64,000 nt of DNA from Flavobacterium shii (GCF_025847235.1 NZ_JAOZEW010000002.1:62001-126000), one strand, 5' to 3'. Positions 27,674 to 37,237 are shown, counted from the first letter of the stretch. Notes: generated by a model from the sequence alone, not told the origin. Program-made: numbers and translations.

Positions 27674-28714
27674 CTATCTTTTTACACCTTGACTGTTAAT
27701 CCAGTCTGAATATTTTTTTGCATTTACATTATGTTGCGCCAGAGTAGCAGCAAATTCATGGTATCCAAAACGATCTACGCTTGCACAAAAATAGATATAA
27801 TCATTTTTCTCTGGGTTTAAAACAGCCTCTAGTGCTGTAATATCCGGCATAGCAATGGGCCCTGGAGGAAGTCCTGTATTCATATAGGTATTATATGGAG
27901 AGGACATTGTTAAGTCTTTATAGAAAACTCTTTTTATCACCTGCTCAAAGTCATTTGATTTCTTTTTGATTGCATAAATAACTGTTGGATCGGCTTGTAA
28001 TGGCATTTCCAGACGCAATCTATTTAAATAAACTCCTGCAATTCTTGGTCTTTCGTCCTTTTTTACAGATTCTTTATGCACAATAGATGCCAGAATTGTA
28101 GCTTGCACTGGGGTTAAACCTTGTGCTGCTGCTTGGTCAATTCGTTCTTTGGTCCAGAAGTTATGATATTCTTTAATCATTTTATCACGAAACTTAAGAG
28201 CCGAAGTATTCCAATAAACTTCATAAGTATTCGGGATAAACATTGCAAACACATCTTCTTCATTAAATCCATTTTCTTTTAAGAAAACAGGATCTTTAAA
28301 AGCATTTAATAACGATAAACTATCTGCTTCTATTTGAGAAGCAATACGCCCAGCAAAATCTTCCAAACGCTCTTGGTTATTAAAAGCTAATTTTACTGGA
28401 ACATTAGATCGCATGGCTCTAACCAAATCGATATTATTCATATCCTTGGTCAATAAAAAACGTCCTGGTTTTACATTATCAGGATACCCTCTTTTATTGG
28501 CAACCATTTCAAAATTCTCAATATTCTTAACATAAGGCTCTAATATTTTCTTTACATCTTCATAATTAGATCCTGTTGGCACATGAACGTAAACTTCTTT
28601 TTCAGAAAATTTAGTATTCGCACTAAAAATTTGGTTTATCAAAATAAATCCATAAACCATCAAAACCGAGATTACAATTACGGCACTTATCGTTATAATT
28701 TTCTTTATATTCAT
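27674..28714 (-). CDS. mltG: Endolytic transglycosylase MltG
   Basis: MltG cuts nascent peptidoglycan strands and so sets glycan length. The protein has a membrane anchor at the N-terminus (KIITISAVIVISVLMVYGF), a LysM-like linker and the YceG catalytic domain. The active-site region reads ATILASIVHKESVKKDERP with the catalytic Glu in KES, followed by IAGVYLNRLRLEMPLQADPT and PYNTYMNTGLPPGPI, all diagnostic. The start at 28714 (MNIKK) is preferred over 28726, since MQPH adds nothing. The neighbouring cell-wall genes (26008, 29371 dapF) fit. Confidence 0.94.
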   Translation of the reverse strand: MNIKKIITISAVIVISVLMVYGFILINQIFSANTKFSEKEVYVHVPTGSNYEDVKKILEPYVKNIENFEMVANKRGYPDNVKPGRFLLTKDMNNIDLVRAMRSNVPVKLAFNNQERLEDFAGRIASQIEADSLSLLNAFKDPVFLKENGFNEEDVFAMFIPNTYEVYWNTSALKFRDKMIKEYHNFWTKERIDQAAAQGLTPVQATILASIVHKESVKKDERPRIAGVYLNRLRLEMPLQADPTVIYAIKKKSNDFEQVIKRVFYKDLTMSSPYNTYMNTGLPPGPIAMPDITALEAVLNPEKNDYIYFCASVDRFGYHEFAATLAQHNVNAKKYSDWINSQGVKR

Positions 28715-28773
28715 ATGTGGCTGCATTACTTGCTAGTGTGTATTTAAATTATAACAATTTGGAAATTAGATAT

Positions 28774-29307
28774 TTATTCTTTTTTATCGATTAATTGAAA
28801 TAGTGCTTCATCCTGATAGACTCCATTTATTAAAAGCCAATCTTTTTTAATTCCAATTTTTTCAAAGCCAAATTTAGTAAAAAGTGCATTACTTGCTTCG
28901 TTTTTAACACCAATATTTGCATATAATTGATGTAAATTAAGATGATAAAAACAATACTTTATTAATAACTCTAATGCCTCCGATCCTACTTTGTTGTTTC
29001 TGTCTTCGTTTCGTTGAATTACAATTCCAACTCCTGCTCTATTATTCTTAGGGTCAAAGTCGAATAAATCAATCAGACCAATGGCTGGAAAGTCCTTATC
29101 CTGACAAATAGCAAGACGTAATTGCTTAGCTTCATAAATATCCTGATGTGCATTTTCCAGATATTGTTTTATCAGGAATCGGCTGTAAGGTGTTTGGGTA
29201 TTACTAACTTCCCAAATACTAAGATCGTTTTCGACTGCATAAATAAATTCCAAATCATTTGGTTCTAATGCACGTATATAAATAGTCTCGCCTTTGAGTG
29301 TAATCAT
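28774..29307 (-). CDS. GNAT family N-acetyltransferase (RimJ/SpeG-like)
   Basis: The 177-residue protein has the GNAT features IYIRALEPNDLEFIYAVEN at the start, VGIVIQRNEDRNNKVGSEAL for CoA binding (NKVGSEA in place of a plain RGxGxG) and NASNALFTKFGFEKIGI near the end. This is the RimJ/SpeG-like subgroup acting on ribosomal protein or polyamine amino groups. The substrate is not known here. It lies in the same minus-strand row as dapF and mltG, with about 50-base gaps. Confidence 0.88.
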   Translation of the reverse strand: MITLKGETIYIRALEPNDLEFIYAVENDLSIWEVSNTQTPYSRFLIKQYLENAHQDIYEAKQLRLAICQDKDFPAIGLIDLFDFDPKNNRAGVGIVIQRNEDRNNKVGSEALELLIKYCFYHLNLHQLYANIGVKNEASNALFTKFGFEKIGIKKDWLLINGVYQDEALFQLIDKKE

Positions 29308-29370
29308 TTTTAGTTTTTTGATTTTAGTCCCGAAGCTATCGGGATAGATTTCAGATTTCAGTCTGAAATA

Positions 29371-30153
29371 TTAAATCTCTATTGTCCCTTTAAACACAAA
29401 TTCGGCTGGTCCTTTTAGGAAAACTTTTGTAAAATGCTCTCCCATTTTCTCAAAAGAAACTACTAATTTCCCTCCTTCAACATTTAAGTTGATATCTGTT
29501 TCATTAGTCTGTCCAATTGCATTCATGGCTATTGCAACAGCTGTCGCACCGGTTCCACATGCAAGAGTTTCGTCTTCTACTCCTCTTTCATAAGTACGCA
29601 ATGAAAAGGTTTTATCATCGATTTTTTTTACAAAATTGATGTTGCTTCCGGGCTTTCCGTACAAATCTCCATAACGAATGGCAGCTCCATTTTCTTTTAC
29701 ATTATAATGTTCTAAATCTTCTACTAATTGTACATGATGTGGAGAACCTGTATTTAAAAACGTATAATCATCATGCTTATTTATAGTGTCTACATCTATC
29801 ATTTGTAAAGAAACAATAGCATCTGGCGCAATTGTGGCATGATGTAAACCATCTGTAGCTATAAATGTAGTTTTATCTTTAATTACGTCTAGTTTTTTAG
29901 CAAAAGCTACCAAACATCGACCACCGTTTCCGCACATCGAACTTTGATTTCCATCGGCATTATAATACACCATTCTAAAATCGGTTTCGGAATCATTTTC
30001 TAATAAAATAAGTCCATCTGCTCCTATTCCGAATCGTCTGTCGCACAAACGTTCAATTAATTTCGTATCTTTCTTTGGAAAAAAATCCGAACGATTATCA
30101 ATCATTACAAAATCGTTTCCTGTTCCCTGATATTTATAAAATTCTACTTGCAT
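29371..30153 (-). CDS. dapF: Diaminopimelate epimerase
   Basis: DapF converts LL- to meso-diaminopimelate for lysine and peptidoglycan synthesis. The two active-site Cys are seen in SSMCGNGGRC and LACGTGATA. The N-terminus MQVEFYKYQGTGNDFVMIDN is the family's normal start, so 30153 is chosen over the upstream ATG at 30207, which would add an unrelated 18 residues. It is part of a row of cell-wall genes. Confidence 0.96.
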   Translation of the reverse strand: MQVEFYKYQGTGNDFVMIDNRSDFFPKKDTKLIERLCDRRFGIGADGLILLENDSETDFRMVYYNADGNQSSMCGNGGRCLVAFAKKLDVIKDKTTFIATDGLHHATIAPDAIVSLQMIDVDTINKHDDYTFLNTGSPHHVQLVEDLEHYNVKENGAAIRYGDLYGKPGSNINFVKKIDDKTFSLRTYERGVEDETLACGTGATAVAIAMNAIGQTNETDINLNVEGGKLVVSFEKMGEHFTKVFLKGPAEFVFKGTIEI

Positions 30154-30287
30154 TTTCCTTGAATTGAGAAATACAAAAGTACGAACTATTAATGAAATGT
30201 TAATCATTGTTAAAGAGAGTTAAACGACTTTACTTCGGATTTTTTTTGATATAATTTTACACTAGATAACTTAAATATTAATCAACT

Positions 30288-31688
30288 ATGAAACGATTTT
30301 CTACCTTATTCTTAGTATCCCTACTAAGTGGCGCTACTACACTTGGTGCATACAAGTTATTATTTGAAAATAACGGCTCTATTTTTGGTAAAAAAAGTCC
30401 GATAGTAACTCTTGCTCCAAATTCATACTCAAAACAAGTAGGATTGGCTGCCGAAACTGTTGATTTTACTGCTGCTGCAGATAAAACTATTCATACGGTA
30501 GTACACGTAAAAAATGTATCTCGCAGAACAGTTACTAACCCCATGTTGGAATATTTTTATGGTTATGGAGGTCAACAAACACAAGAACAAGTTGGTACAG
30601 GGTCTGGTGTAATTATTTCTGCTGATGGTTATATCGTAACCAATAATCACGTGATAAAAAACGCCACTGAAATTGAAATTACTTTAAACAATAAAAAATC
30701 TTATACAGCCAAACTTATTGGAACTGACTCCAAAATGGATATTGCTTTATTAAAAATAAATGCCGACGAAAAATTACCTTATACTGTTTTTGCAAATTCT
30801 GATGCAGTAAAAGTAGGCGAATGGGTTCTGGCCGTTGGAAATCCATATAACCTAACTTCAACTGTAACTGCTGGAATTGTTTCGGCCAAAGCCAGAAATT
30901 TGGATACAAACGGAATCCAATCTTTTATCCAGACTGATGCTGCAGTAAATCCGGGTAATAGTGGTGGTGCATTGGTAAATACTCGCGGAGAATTAATTGG
31001 TATCAATACCATGATTTCTTCTACAACAGGTTCTTATGTAGGGTATTCATTTGCAGTTCCATCTAATATTGCCAGAAAAATTATTGAGGATATAATGGAG
31101 TTTGGTAATGTACAAAGAGCAATACTAGGTGTTGAAGGTGGTGAACTTAATAATGCTGCCTCTAAAGAACTTGGTGTATCTCAAACTCAGGGTTTTTACA
31201 TCAATAAAGTAAATAAAAATTCCGGAGCTGAAAAATCTGGCCTTCAAAAAGGGGATATCATTATAAAATTAGACAATCGAGACATCGCTACTTATGCCGA
31301 TTTTTCTGGATATATTAACACAAAAAGACCGAATGACATAGTTCAAGTAACATATATACGTGACGGAAAAAACAAAGTAGTTCCTGTTACTTTAAGCAAA
31401 AATGAACTTTTTAGTACTGAGTTTAAAGGAATCGAATTAGAAAATATCGATGCTACTGATAAAAAGAAATTCGGCCTAAACTATGGTGTAAAAATAAAAG
31501 CGCTTACAAACGAAAACCTCAAACAATATAATAATGAATTACAAGGCAATATTATTTTGAGTATTGACAATATAAAAGCAACAGATATTGAAACGGTTTC
31601 GAAACTTCTAAGCCAAAAAGACGAAAATCAAAGCATACGAATTGAAATGATTAATAAAAACGGAGAGGTTATTCGAGTTATCATCTAA
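30288..31688 (+). CDS. HtrA/DegP-like periplasmic serine protease
   Basis: The 466-residue protein has an N-terminal signal or anchor (FSTLFLVSLLSGATTLGAY), a trypsin-like domain with catalytic triad His121 (NNHVI), Asp151 (KMDIAL) and Ser225 (NPGNSGGAL), and two PDZ-like regions (about 280-370 with KSGLQKGDIIIKLDNRDI, and about 400-466). It degrades or refolds damaged envelope proteins. Its length and order are those of DegP/DegQ. The gene is divergent from dapF and followed by a strong terminator. Confidence 0.95.
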   Translation: MKRFSTLFLVSLLSGATTLGAYKLLFENNGSIFGKKSPIVTLAPNSYSKQVGLAAETVDFTAAADKTIHTVVHVKNVSRRTVTNPMLEYFYGYGGQQTQEQVGTGSGVIISADGYIVTNNHVIKNATEIEITLNNKKSYTAKLIGTDSKMDIALLKINADEKLPYTVFANSDAVKVGEWVLAVGNPYNLTSTVTAGIVSAKARNLDTNGIQSFIQTDAAVNPGNSGGALVNTRGELIGINTMISSTTGSYVGYSFAVPSNIARKIIEDIMEFGNVQRAILGVEGGELNNAASKELGVSQTQGFYINKVNKNSGAEKSGLQKGDIIIKLDNRDIATYADFSGYINTKRPNDIVQVTYIRDGKNKVVPVTLSKNELFSTEFKGIELENIDATDKKKFGLNYGVKIKALTNENLKQYNNELQGNIILSIDNIKATDIETVSKLLSQKDENQSIRIEMINKNGEVIRVII

Positions 31689-31709
31689 TTCTTTTTATTT
31701 CCCAAAACT

Positions 31710-31744
31710 AAAGCCATCTTGTAAAAATCAGGATGGCTTTTTTA
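31710..31744. terminator. Terminator after the HtrA gene
   Basis: The stem aaagccatc (31710-31718) pairs with gatggcttt (31732-31740) and is followed by a T-run. Confidence 0.85.
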
Positions 31745-31873
31745 TTTCCTTCTGATATCGAATTTATTTTTTGCTGTCAGAGAACTCTCTTTTCATTTTA
31801 TTTAGAATAAAATATATTCTTATGGGTTTCCAAAATAAATCACAAAATAGTTTACGAAATCGATTGAAATGGG

Positions 31874-31881
31874 TATTTTTG
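31874..31881 (+). promoter_or_regulatory. Bacteroidota -7 promoter element before GAPDH gene
   Basis: TATTTTTG fits TAnnTTTG and is 48 bases before the ATG at 31930. Confidence 0.6.
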
Positions 31882-31929
31882 CGCCAAATTCAAAAAAACA
31901 AGCTGTTTTATTTTTAGAAATTTTCAACT

Positions 31930-33378
31930 ATGAGCAAAAAATCATTGTACCAAAAAGAAGTATCATTTCAAGTCGACAGACGAAGAGCCGGAGTAGAATT
32001 GATCAAAATCATAAGCGATTTATGGTATGACAAATCCATTGAAATGGTTTTATTCAAAAATCAATTACTAGACAAAAATGTAAGCGACATCATTAACTTG
32101 CATCAATATGCTGGGGAATTTGTAGGCAAACCAATTACTATTTTTGACTCTGTAGAAATTGCGAGAGTTGTTCTTTCTCTAAAATTACCACCTGCCAAAA
32201 TAGATATTGGAAAGCTAACTTATGAATATCGTTTGGAGGATGAAAAATATCCTGATGCACGTCATTTTGTAATAGAAAAACTTAAGGAAGCTAAATCATC
32301 TGAAGAAATTCAACCTAAAGATGTTGTTCTTTATGGCTTTGGTCGAATTGGCCGTTTGCTCGCCAGAGAATTGATGTCGAAAACGGGTAAAGGAAATCAA
32401 TTGCGTTTAAGAGCTATTGTTATTCGTGACAAAAGCGAACTTGCCAATCTCGAAAAAAGAGCTTCTTTACTAAGATATGATTCAATTCATGGTGATTTTC
32501 AAGGATCTGTGGTTGCCGACCCTAAAAATAATGCGCTATTAATTAACGGAACTACTGTACATGTTATTTCGGCAAATTCTCCCGAAGAGATAGATTATAC
32601 TCTATATGGTATAAACGATGCATTAGTAATTGATAATACTGGTGCTTTTACAACTCAAGAAGCTTTAAGTCGTCATTTGGTTTCCAAAGGTGTACACAAA
32701 GTTTTACTTACTGCCCCAGGTAAAGGAGTTCCTAATATCGTACATGGTGTAAATCATAACGAATACAATCCTGATGAAAATGATATTTTTTCGGCTGCAT
32801 CTTGCACTACAAATGCGATAACTCCAATTTTAAAAGCAATTGAAGATACGCTTGGAGTAGTAAAAGGTCACCTTGAAACTATTCATGCTTATACAAATGA
32901 CCAGAATCTGGTTGATAATATGCATAAAAAATACCGTCGCGGTAGAGCTGCTGCCTTGAATATGGTTATTACCGAAACTGGAGCAGGAAGCGCTGTCGCA
33001 AAAGCATTACCATCACTTGAAGGAAAACTAACATCGAATGCAATACGTGTTCCTGTTCCTAATGGATCATTAGTGGTATTAAACCTTGACGTTAAGAAAG
33101 CAACTTCGATTGCTGGAATCAATAAAATAATGAAGAAATACGCGCTCGAAGGTGAATTAGTAGAACAAATAAAATATTCTTTGAATACAGAGTTGGTTTC
33201 TTCTGACATTATCGGTACATCGGCACCTTCAATTTATGATAGTAATGCTACAATTGTTTCCAAAGACGGAAAAAGCATTGTGTTATATATTTGGTACGAT
33301 AATGAATACGGCTATAGTCACCAAGTTATTCGATTAGCAAAATATATCGCGAAAGTAAGACGTTTTACTTACTACTAG
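31930..33378 (+). CDS. gap: Glyceraldehyde-3-phosphate dehydrogenase, long form
   Basis: The 482-residue enzyme catalyses the phosphorylating oxidation of glyceraldehyde-3-phosphate. The NAD-binding motif VVLYGFGRIGRLLAREL starts at about residue 132. The active-site Cys292 lies in SAASCTTNAITP, and the C-terminus shows WYDNEYGYSHQVIRLA. The first about 130 residues precede the Rossmann domain and are not present in the usual 335-residue GAPDH. They read as helical (KLPPAKIDIGKLTYEY). Long forms of this type occur in Bacteroidota. I infer that the extra part is a regulatory or assembly domain. Confidence 0.94.
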   Translation: MSKKSLYQKEVSFQVDRRRAGVELIKIISDLWYDKSIEMVLFKNQLLDKNVSDIINLHQYAGEFVGKPITIFDSVEIARVVLSLKLPPAKIDIGKLTYEYRLEDEKYPDARHFVIEKLKEAKSSEEIQPKDVVLYGFGRIGRLLARELMSKTGKGNQLRLRAIVIRDKSELANLEKRASLLRYDSIHGDFQGSVVADPKNNALLINGTTVHVISANSPEEIDYTLYGINDALVIDNTGAFTTQEALSRHLVSKGVHKVLLTAPGKGVPNIVHGVNHNEYNPDENDIFSAASCTTNAITPILKAIEDTLGVVKGHLETIHAYTNDQNLVDNMHKKYRRGRAAALNMVITETGAGSAVAKALPSLEGKLTSNAIRVPVPNGSLVVLNLDVKKATSIAGINKIMKKYALEGELVEQIKYSLNTELVSSDIIGTSAPSIYDSNATIVSKDGKSIVLYIWYDNEYGYSHQVIRLAKYIAKVRRFTYY

Positions 33379-33409
33379 CATATACACCAACCAAAACCAA
33401 CTTTTTCTT

Positions 33410-33441
33410 AAAAGCATCAAGATTTCTTGATGCTTTTTTTG
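33410..33441. terminator. Terminator between GAPDH and Lrp genes
   Basis: The stem aaagcatcaag-attt-cttgatgcttt (33411-33435) is flanked by A and T runs. It works for the convergent gap and lrp transcripts. Confidence 0.85.
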
Positions 33442-33448
33442 TTTTGGA

Positions 33449-33910
33449 TTATATTATTGGTAAAACCGTCGTACTCTTTACTTCGGATATTACAAAGACT
33501 GTATTGATTAAAGAAACTTCGGGTAAAATCGATAATTTTTTCTGATGAAAATGATGATACGATTCCATATCGGGAATGATAATTTTAAGCATATAATCAA
33601 AATTTCCTGATACGTAATTACACTCTACAACTTCGGGTAAATTCAAAATAGATTGATTAAACCCTTCCGATGTATCATAAGTTTGTTTTGTGAGCGTAAC
33701 CTGGCAATAAACGGTAAGATTATTGCCTAATTTTTTCTTATTCAAAATAGACACATATTTCTCAATAACTCCCTCTCTCTCAAGACGTTTAACTCTATCA
33801 TGAACAGGTGTAAGAGACAGATTTATCTTGTTAGCAATGTCTTTTAAGGTATAATGCGCATCTTCTTGTAAAAGGCGTAGGATTTTTTTGTCAGTTTCGT
33901 CTAAAAGCAT
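33449..33910 (-). CDS. Lrp/AsnC family transcriptional regulator
   Basis: The 153-residue protein has an N-terminal winged helix (LDETDKKILRLLQEDAHYT and INLSLTPVHDRVKRLEREG) and a C-terminal RAM/ACT-like domain (about 65-150) with VVECNYVSGNFDYMLKI. Lrp/AsnC proteins sense amino acids. It is divergent from the alanine dehydrogenase gene (34113), with a 202-base shared spacer, so it is a likely regulator of ald with alanine as probable effector (inference). Confidence 0.93.
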   Translation of the reverse strand: MLLDETDKKILRLLQEDAHYTLKDIANKINLSLTPVHDRVKRLEREGVIEKYVSILNKKKLGNNLTVYCQVTLTKQTYDTSEGFNQSILNLPEVVECNYVSGNFDYMLKIIIPDMESYHHFHQKKLSILPEVSLINTVFVISEVKSTTVLPII

Positions 33911-33999
33911 AGTAAAAAGTGTTTCAATAATTATTGATAATCAGTCATTTTTTCTTTTTATAGACGATAAAAGCTCACTAAAAAGAATATTTTTTGGTA

Positions 34000-34025
34000 A
34001 AAATATTAAATAAAAACAATATTTT
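34000..34025. promoter_or_regulatory. Candidate operator in the lrp-ald spacer
   Basis: The inverted repeat aaaatatt (34000-34007) and aatatttt (34018-34025) has a 10-base spacer. It is AT-rich, like many Lrp-type sites, and lies upstream of ald's -7 element. A second near-palindrome, aatatcgataatat (about 34041), lies close by. Chance occurrence in AT-rich DNA cannot be excluded. Confidence 0.35.
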
Positions 34026-34066
34026 CTTAATTATACCCATAATATCGATAATATATTCTCTATATG

Positions 34067-34074
34067 TAGCTTTG
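34067..34074 (+). promoter_or_regulatory. Bacteroidota -7 promoter element before ald
   Basis: TAGCTTTG fits TAnnTTTG and is 38 bases before the ald start. Confidence 0.55.
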
Positions 34075-34112
34075 TAAAACAAAATTAACAAAAACAAAAA
34101 AATATATAAAAA

Positions 34113-35231
34113 ATGATAATAGGTGTTCCAAAAGAAATCAAGAATAACGAAAACCGTGTAGCTGTTACACCAGCTGGGGTTTCTGAAATGAAAAAACACG
34201 GACATGTTGTTTACGTTCAAGCAACTGCTGGTTTAGGAAGTGGATTCAGCGATGAGGAGTACACAGCTGCTGGTGCTCAGGTATTAGCAACTATTGAAGA
34301 GGTATATGCGATTGCAGAAATGATTATTAAAGTAAAAGAGCCAATTGCTTCTGAATACGATTTAATCAAAAAAGATCAATTATTATTTACATACTTTCAC
34401 TTTGCTTCATCAGAGCCGTTAACACACGCCATGATCGAAAAAGGTGCTGTATGTTTAGCTTACGAAACTGTTGAAAAAGCAGACCGTAGTTTACCATTAT
34501 TAGTTCCAATGTCTGAAGTTGCGGGACGTATGTCTATCCAACAAGGAGCTAAATATCTTGAGAAACCATTAAAAGGAAGAGGAATACTTTTAGGTGGTGT
34601 TCCTGGTGTTCCTCCTGCTAAAGTATTAGTACTTGGTGGTGGAATCGTAGGTACTCAAGCTGCAAAAATGGCTGCTGGTTTAGGTGCTCAAGTTACTATT
34701 ATGGATGTGAGTTTAGCACGTTTACGTTATTTAGATGATGTTATGCCTGCAAACGTAAACACTCAAATGTCTAACCATTATAACATTACAAAAGCAATTG
34801 CTGATGCAGATCTAGTAGTTGGTGCTGTATTGATTCCAGGAGCAAAAGCACCTCACTTAGTTACTCGCGATATGCTTAAATTAATGCGTCCGGGAACTGT
34901 TGTTGTGGATGTTGCTGTTGACCAAGGTGGATGTATCGAAACTTGTACTCCAACAACGCACGAAAACCCAACTTTTATTATCGATGATATTGTACATTAC
35001 TGTGTGGCTAATATGCCTGGAGCTGTACCTTACACATCTACACTTGCTTTAACAAATGCTACTTTACCTTATGCTTTACAATTAGCAAATAAAGGATGGC
35101 AAAAAGCATGTGCTGAAAATGAAGAATTGAAAAAAGGATTAAACATCGCTAACGGAAAAATCCTTTATAAAGGTGTTGCCGAAGCTTGGAATCTTCCTTT
35201 TAACGAAGAGTTAGTGTTAACAAACGCATAG
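34113..35231 (+). CDS. ald: Alanine dehydrogenase
   Basis: The 372-residue enzyme converts L-alanine to pyruvate and ammonia with NAD+. It opens with MIIGVPKEIKNNENRVAVTP, typical of the AlaDH/PNT family. The NAD-binding loop is LVLGGGIVGTQAAKMAAGLG. His and Lys of the active site lie in TYFHFASSEPLTHAM and the nearby MIIKVKEPI. The divergent Lrp-type gene suggests regulation by alanine. Confidence 0.96.
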   Translation: MIIGVPKEIKNNENRVAVTPAGVSEMKKHGHVVYVQATAGLGSGFSDEEYTAAGAQVLATIEEVYAIAEMIIKVKEPIASEYDLIKKDQLLFTYFHFASSEPLTHAMIEKGAVCLAYETVEKADRSLPLLVPMSEVAGRMSIQQGAKYLEKPLKGRGILLGGVPGVPPAKVLVLGGGIVGTQAAKMAAGLGAQVTIMDVSLARLRYLDDVMPANVNTQMSNHYNITKAIADADLVVGAVLIPGAKAPHLVTRDMLKLMRPGTVVVDVAVDQGGCIETCTPTTHENPTFIIDDIVHYCVANMPGAVPYTSTLALTNATLPYALQLANKGWQKACAENEELKKGLNIANGKILYKGVAEAWNLPFNEELVLTNA

Positions 35232-35262
35232 TGTTAACATTATATAAGTGCTTACTACACTA

Positions 35263-35289
35263 GAAAAACCCGTCCAAAGACGGGTTTTC
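35263..35289. terminator. Terminator after ald
   Basis: The stem aaaacccgtc-caaa-gacgggtttt has A before and T after and is strong and GC-rich at its base. Confidence 0.85.
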
Positions 35290-35413
35290 TGTTTTTAGCC
35301 ACTAATAACTTTTAAATACTTTATCTTTTTGCCACTGATTAAAAAAATTCTTACAGATTATTTCCTCCTTTTAATCCTTTAATTATATTTAACTCTTTGT
35401 GAAAGGAACACGG

Positions 35414-35449
35414 ATTAAACGGATTTACAAAAGTATAAATCCGTTTAAT
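35414..35449. repeat. 14-bp perfect inverted repeat in spacer
   Basis: attaaacggattta (35414-35427) and taaatccgtttaat (35436-35449) pair perfectly around an 8-base loop. The rest of 35290-35554 is a word-like spacer (ccactgatt, acagatta, acggattaaac) with no gene. It resembles other spacers in the window, such as 6005-6155. Confidence 0.5.
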
Positions 35450-35554
35450 ACGCGTTCTTCTATAGAGAATCTAAGTTAGCAACTATTCTCTTTTAGACAA
35501 ATCTATACGCCTATCTTTTAGTCACAGATTAATGGCTTTCTTTAAATTTCCCGC

Positions 35555-36964
35555 TTATTCTTTTGGCTTTGTTAAGTAATAAACTGGGATTCCCGTTAAC
35601 ATAATTAAAACGCCCCAACCACAAGTAGAAAATTTTGTAAGCAACAAACAAATGCAAATTGCCGATGCTACTACAATATACAAAGCCGGTAAAAATGGAT
35701 ATCCAAAGGCTTTGTAAGGTCTTTCGGCATCTGGCATTTTCTTGCGTAGGATAAAAATTCCGTAAATAGTCAAAATATAGAAAATCAAAACGATGATAAT
35801 AACAAAATCAAGTAGATCTCCGTATTTCCCTGTAAGACATAAAGCCGAAGCCCAAACGCATTGTGCCCATAATGCCCAAGCTGGTACGCTAGACTCATTT
35901 AAGACCGCTGCTTTCTTAAAGAACAAACCATCTTTGGCCATTGTATAATACACTCTTGCTCCTGCCATTATTAAACCATTATTACAAGCAAAAGTCGAAA
36001 TCATAATCATAATTGCAATGATTAAGGTTCCAATATTTCCAAAAATATATTGAGATGCTACAACCGCTACCCTATCCGATTTTGCAGTTGCAATTTCATC
36101 AAAAGGGATAACAGCCAAGTACATTAAATTTGTCAAAACATAAATAATCGTAACTATAAAAGTTCCTAAGAACAAACTAAAACCTACATTACGCTTTGGG
36201 TTTTTAATTTCTCCTGCAATAAAAGTCACTCCATTCCATGCATCGCTAGAAAACAAAGACCCAACCATAGCAGCCGAAATACCTGTAAGCAATGCCGTAC
36301 CACCTATTGGAAACCAAGATTTAGTATCTGCATCAAAAGCACGTGTAGACCAACCATCAGCCCAATTGGCATCCCAAACAGAAGCTTTTGCTCCAAGCGT
36401 TAATCCAAAAACAATTAAACCTAAAAGTGATAAAATTTTGATAATTGTTAAAACAGTTTGTAGAATTTTACTGTTTTTTACTCCCCGACTATTAATATAC
36501 GTCAAGATAACAATCGTTACAATAGAAACCAATTGAGCTGCATTTAAATCAAAAAAACCTATACTAAAAAGAATATTCTCATCGCTAAAAGGCTCATAGA
36601 GATATGCCGCAAATTTGGCAAAAGCCACACCCACTGCAGCGATTGTACCAGTTTGAATTACTGCAAAAAAGCTCCATCCATACAAGAAAGCTATTAATTT
36701 ATTGTAAGCTTCTTTTAGGTAAACATATTGTCCACCTGCTTTTGGAAACATAGCACTTAGTTCCCCATAACTTACAGCTGCGATAACAGTAATTAATCCT
36801 GAAATTAACCATATTAAGGTTAACCAACCTGCGGAGCCTACCTGTCGGGCAATATCGGCACTCACAATAAATATTCCCGAACCGATCATAGATCCCACCA
36901 CAAGCATGGTTCCGTCTAATAATCCGAGTTCTCTTTTAAAATCTTCCGGCTTGTTTTCTTGCAT
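35555..36964 (-). CDS. APC-family amino acid permease
   Basis: The 469-residue integral membrane protein has about 12 hydrophobic segments. The first helix shows the APC signature VVGSMIGSGIFIVSADIA (GSGIF, substrate site), followed by GLITVIAAVSYGELSAMFPKA and GGQYVYLKEAYN. The C-terminal helix 10 region ends with DAERPYKAFGYPFLP, common in LAT/YfnA-type transporters. The substrate is an amino acid but cannot be specified. It is monocistronic. Confidence 0.93.
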   Translation of the reverse strand: MQENKPEDFKRELGLLDGTMLVVGSMIGSGIFIVSADIARQVGSAGWLTLIWLISGLITVIAAVSYGELSAMFPKAGGQYVYLKEAYNKLIAFLYGWSFFAVIQTGTIAAVGVAFAKFAAYLYEPFSDENILFSIGFFDLNAAQLVSIVTIVILTYINSRGVKNSKILQTVLTIIKILSLLGLIVFGLTLGAKASVWDANWADGWSTRAFDADTKSWFPIGGTALLTGISAAMVGSLFSSDAWNGVTFIAGEIKNPKRNVGFSLFLGTFIVTIIYVLTNLMYLAVIPFDEIATAKSDRVAVVASQYIFGNIGTLIIAIMIMISTFACNNGLIMAGARVYYTMAKDGLFFKKAAVLNESSVPAWALWAQCVWASALCLTGKYGDLLDFVIIIVLIFYILTIYGIFILRKKMPDAERPYKAFGYPFLPALYIVVASAICICLLLTKFSTCGWGVLIMLTGIPVYYLTKPKE

Positions 36965-37032
36965 TTTTTTTGGTTTTTGGTTGGCTAAAGATATACTTTT
37001 TTTGGAAATTTCTTAATTCGCTTATCAGATTG

Positions 37033-37218
37033 TTAGTTTATCTCAAAATTATCATTTTTAGTTACAGTCTCACTGTCATATTTAGCGGAATCGAAGTCTT
37101 TTTCTACAATAATCCCTTTTTCATTAGATCTCTTTAGATAATAATAGCGTTTATGGTTTCCCATAAAATTATACTTACACATCTGTTTACATTTGAAAAT
37201 CAGAAACATATAAAACAA
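37033..37218 (-). CDS. Small hypothetical protein, doubtful
   Basis: This 61-codon frame begins with a weak hydrophobic stretch (MFYMFLIFKCKQMCKYNF) and continues with charged sequence (RSNEKGIIVEKDFDSAKYDS). No motif is recognised, and a start at an internal Met (MGNHKRYYYLKR) is equally possible. It is divergent from the AAA+ operon at 37238. Coding is uncertain. Confidence 0.25.
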   Translation of the reverse strand: MFYMFLIFKCKQMCKYNFMGNHKRYYYLKRSNEKGIIVEKDFDSAKYDSETVTKNDNFEIN

Positions 37219-37237
37219 AGCTTTAAATCAAAATACT

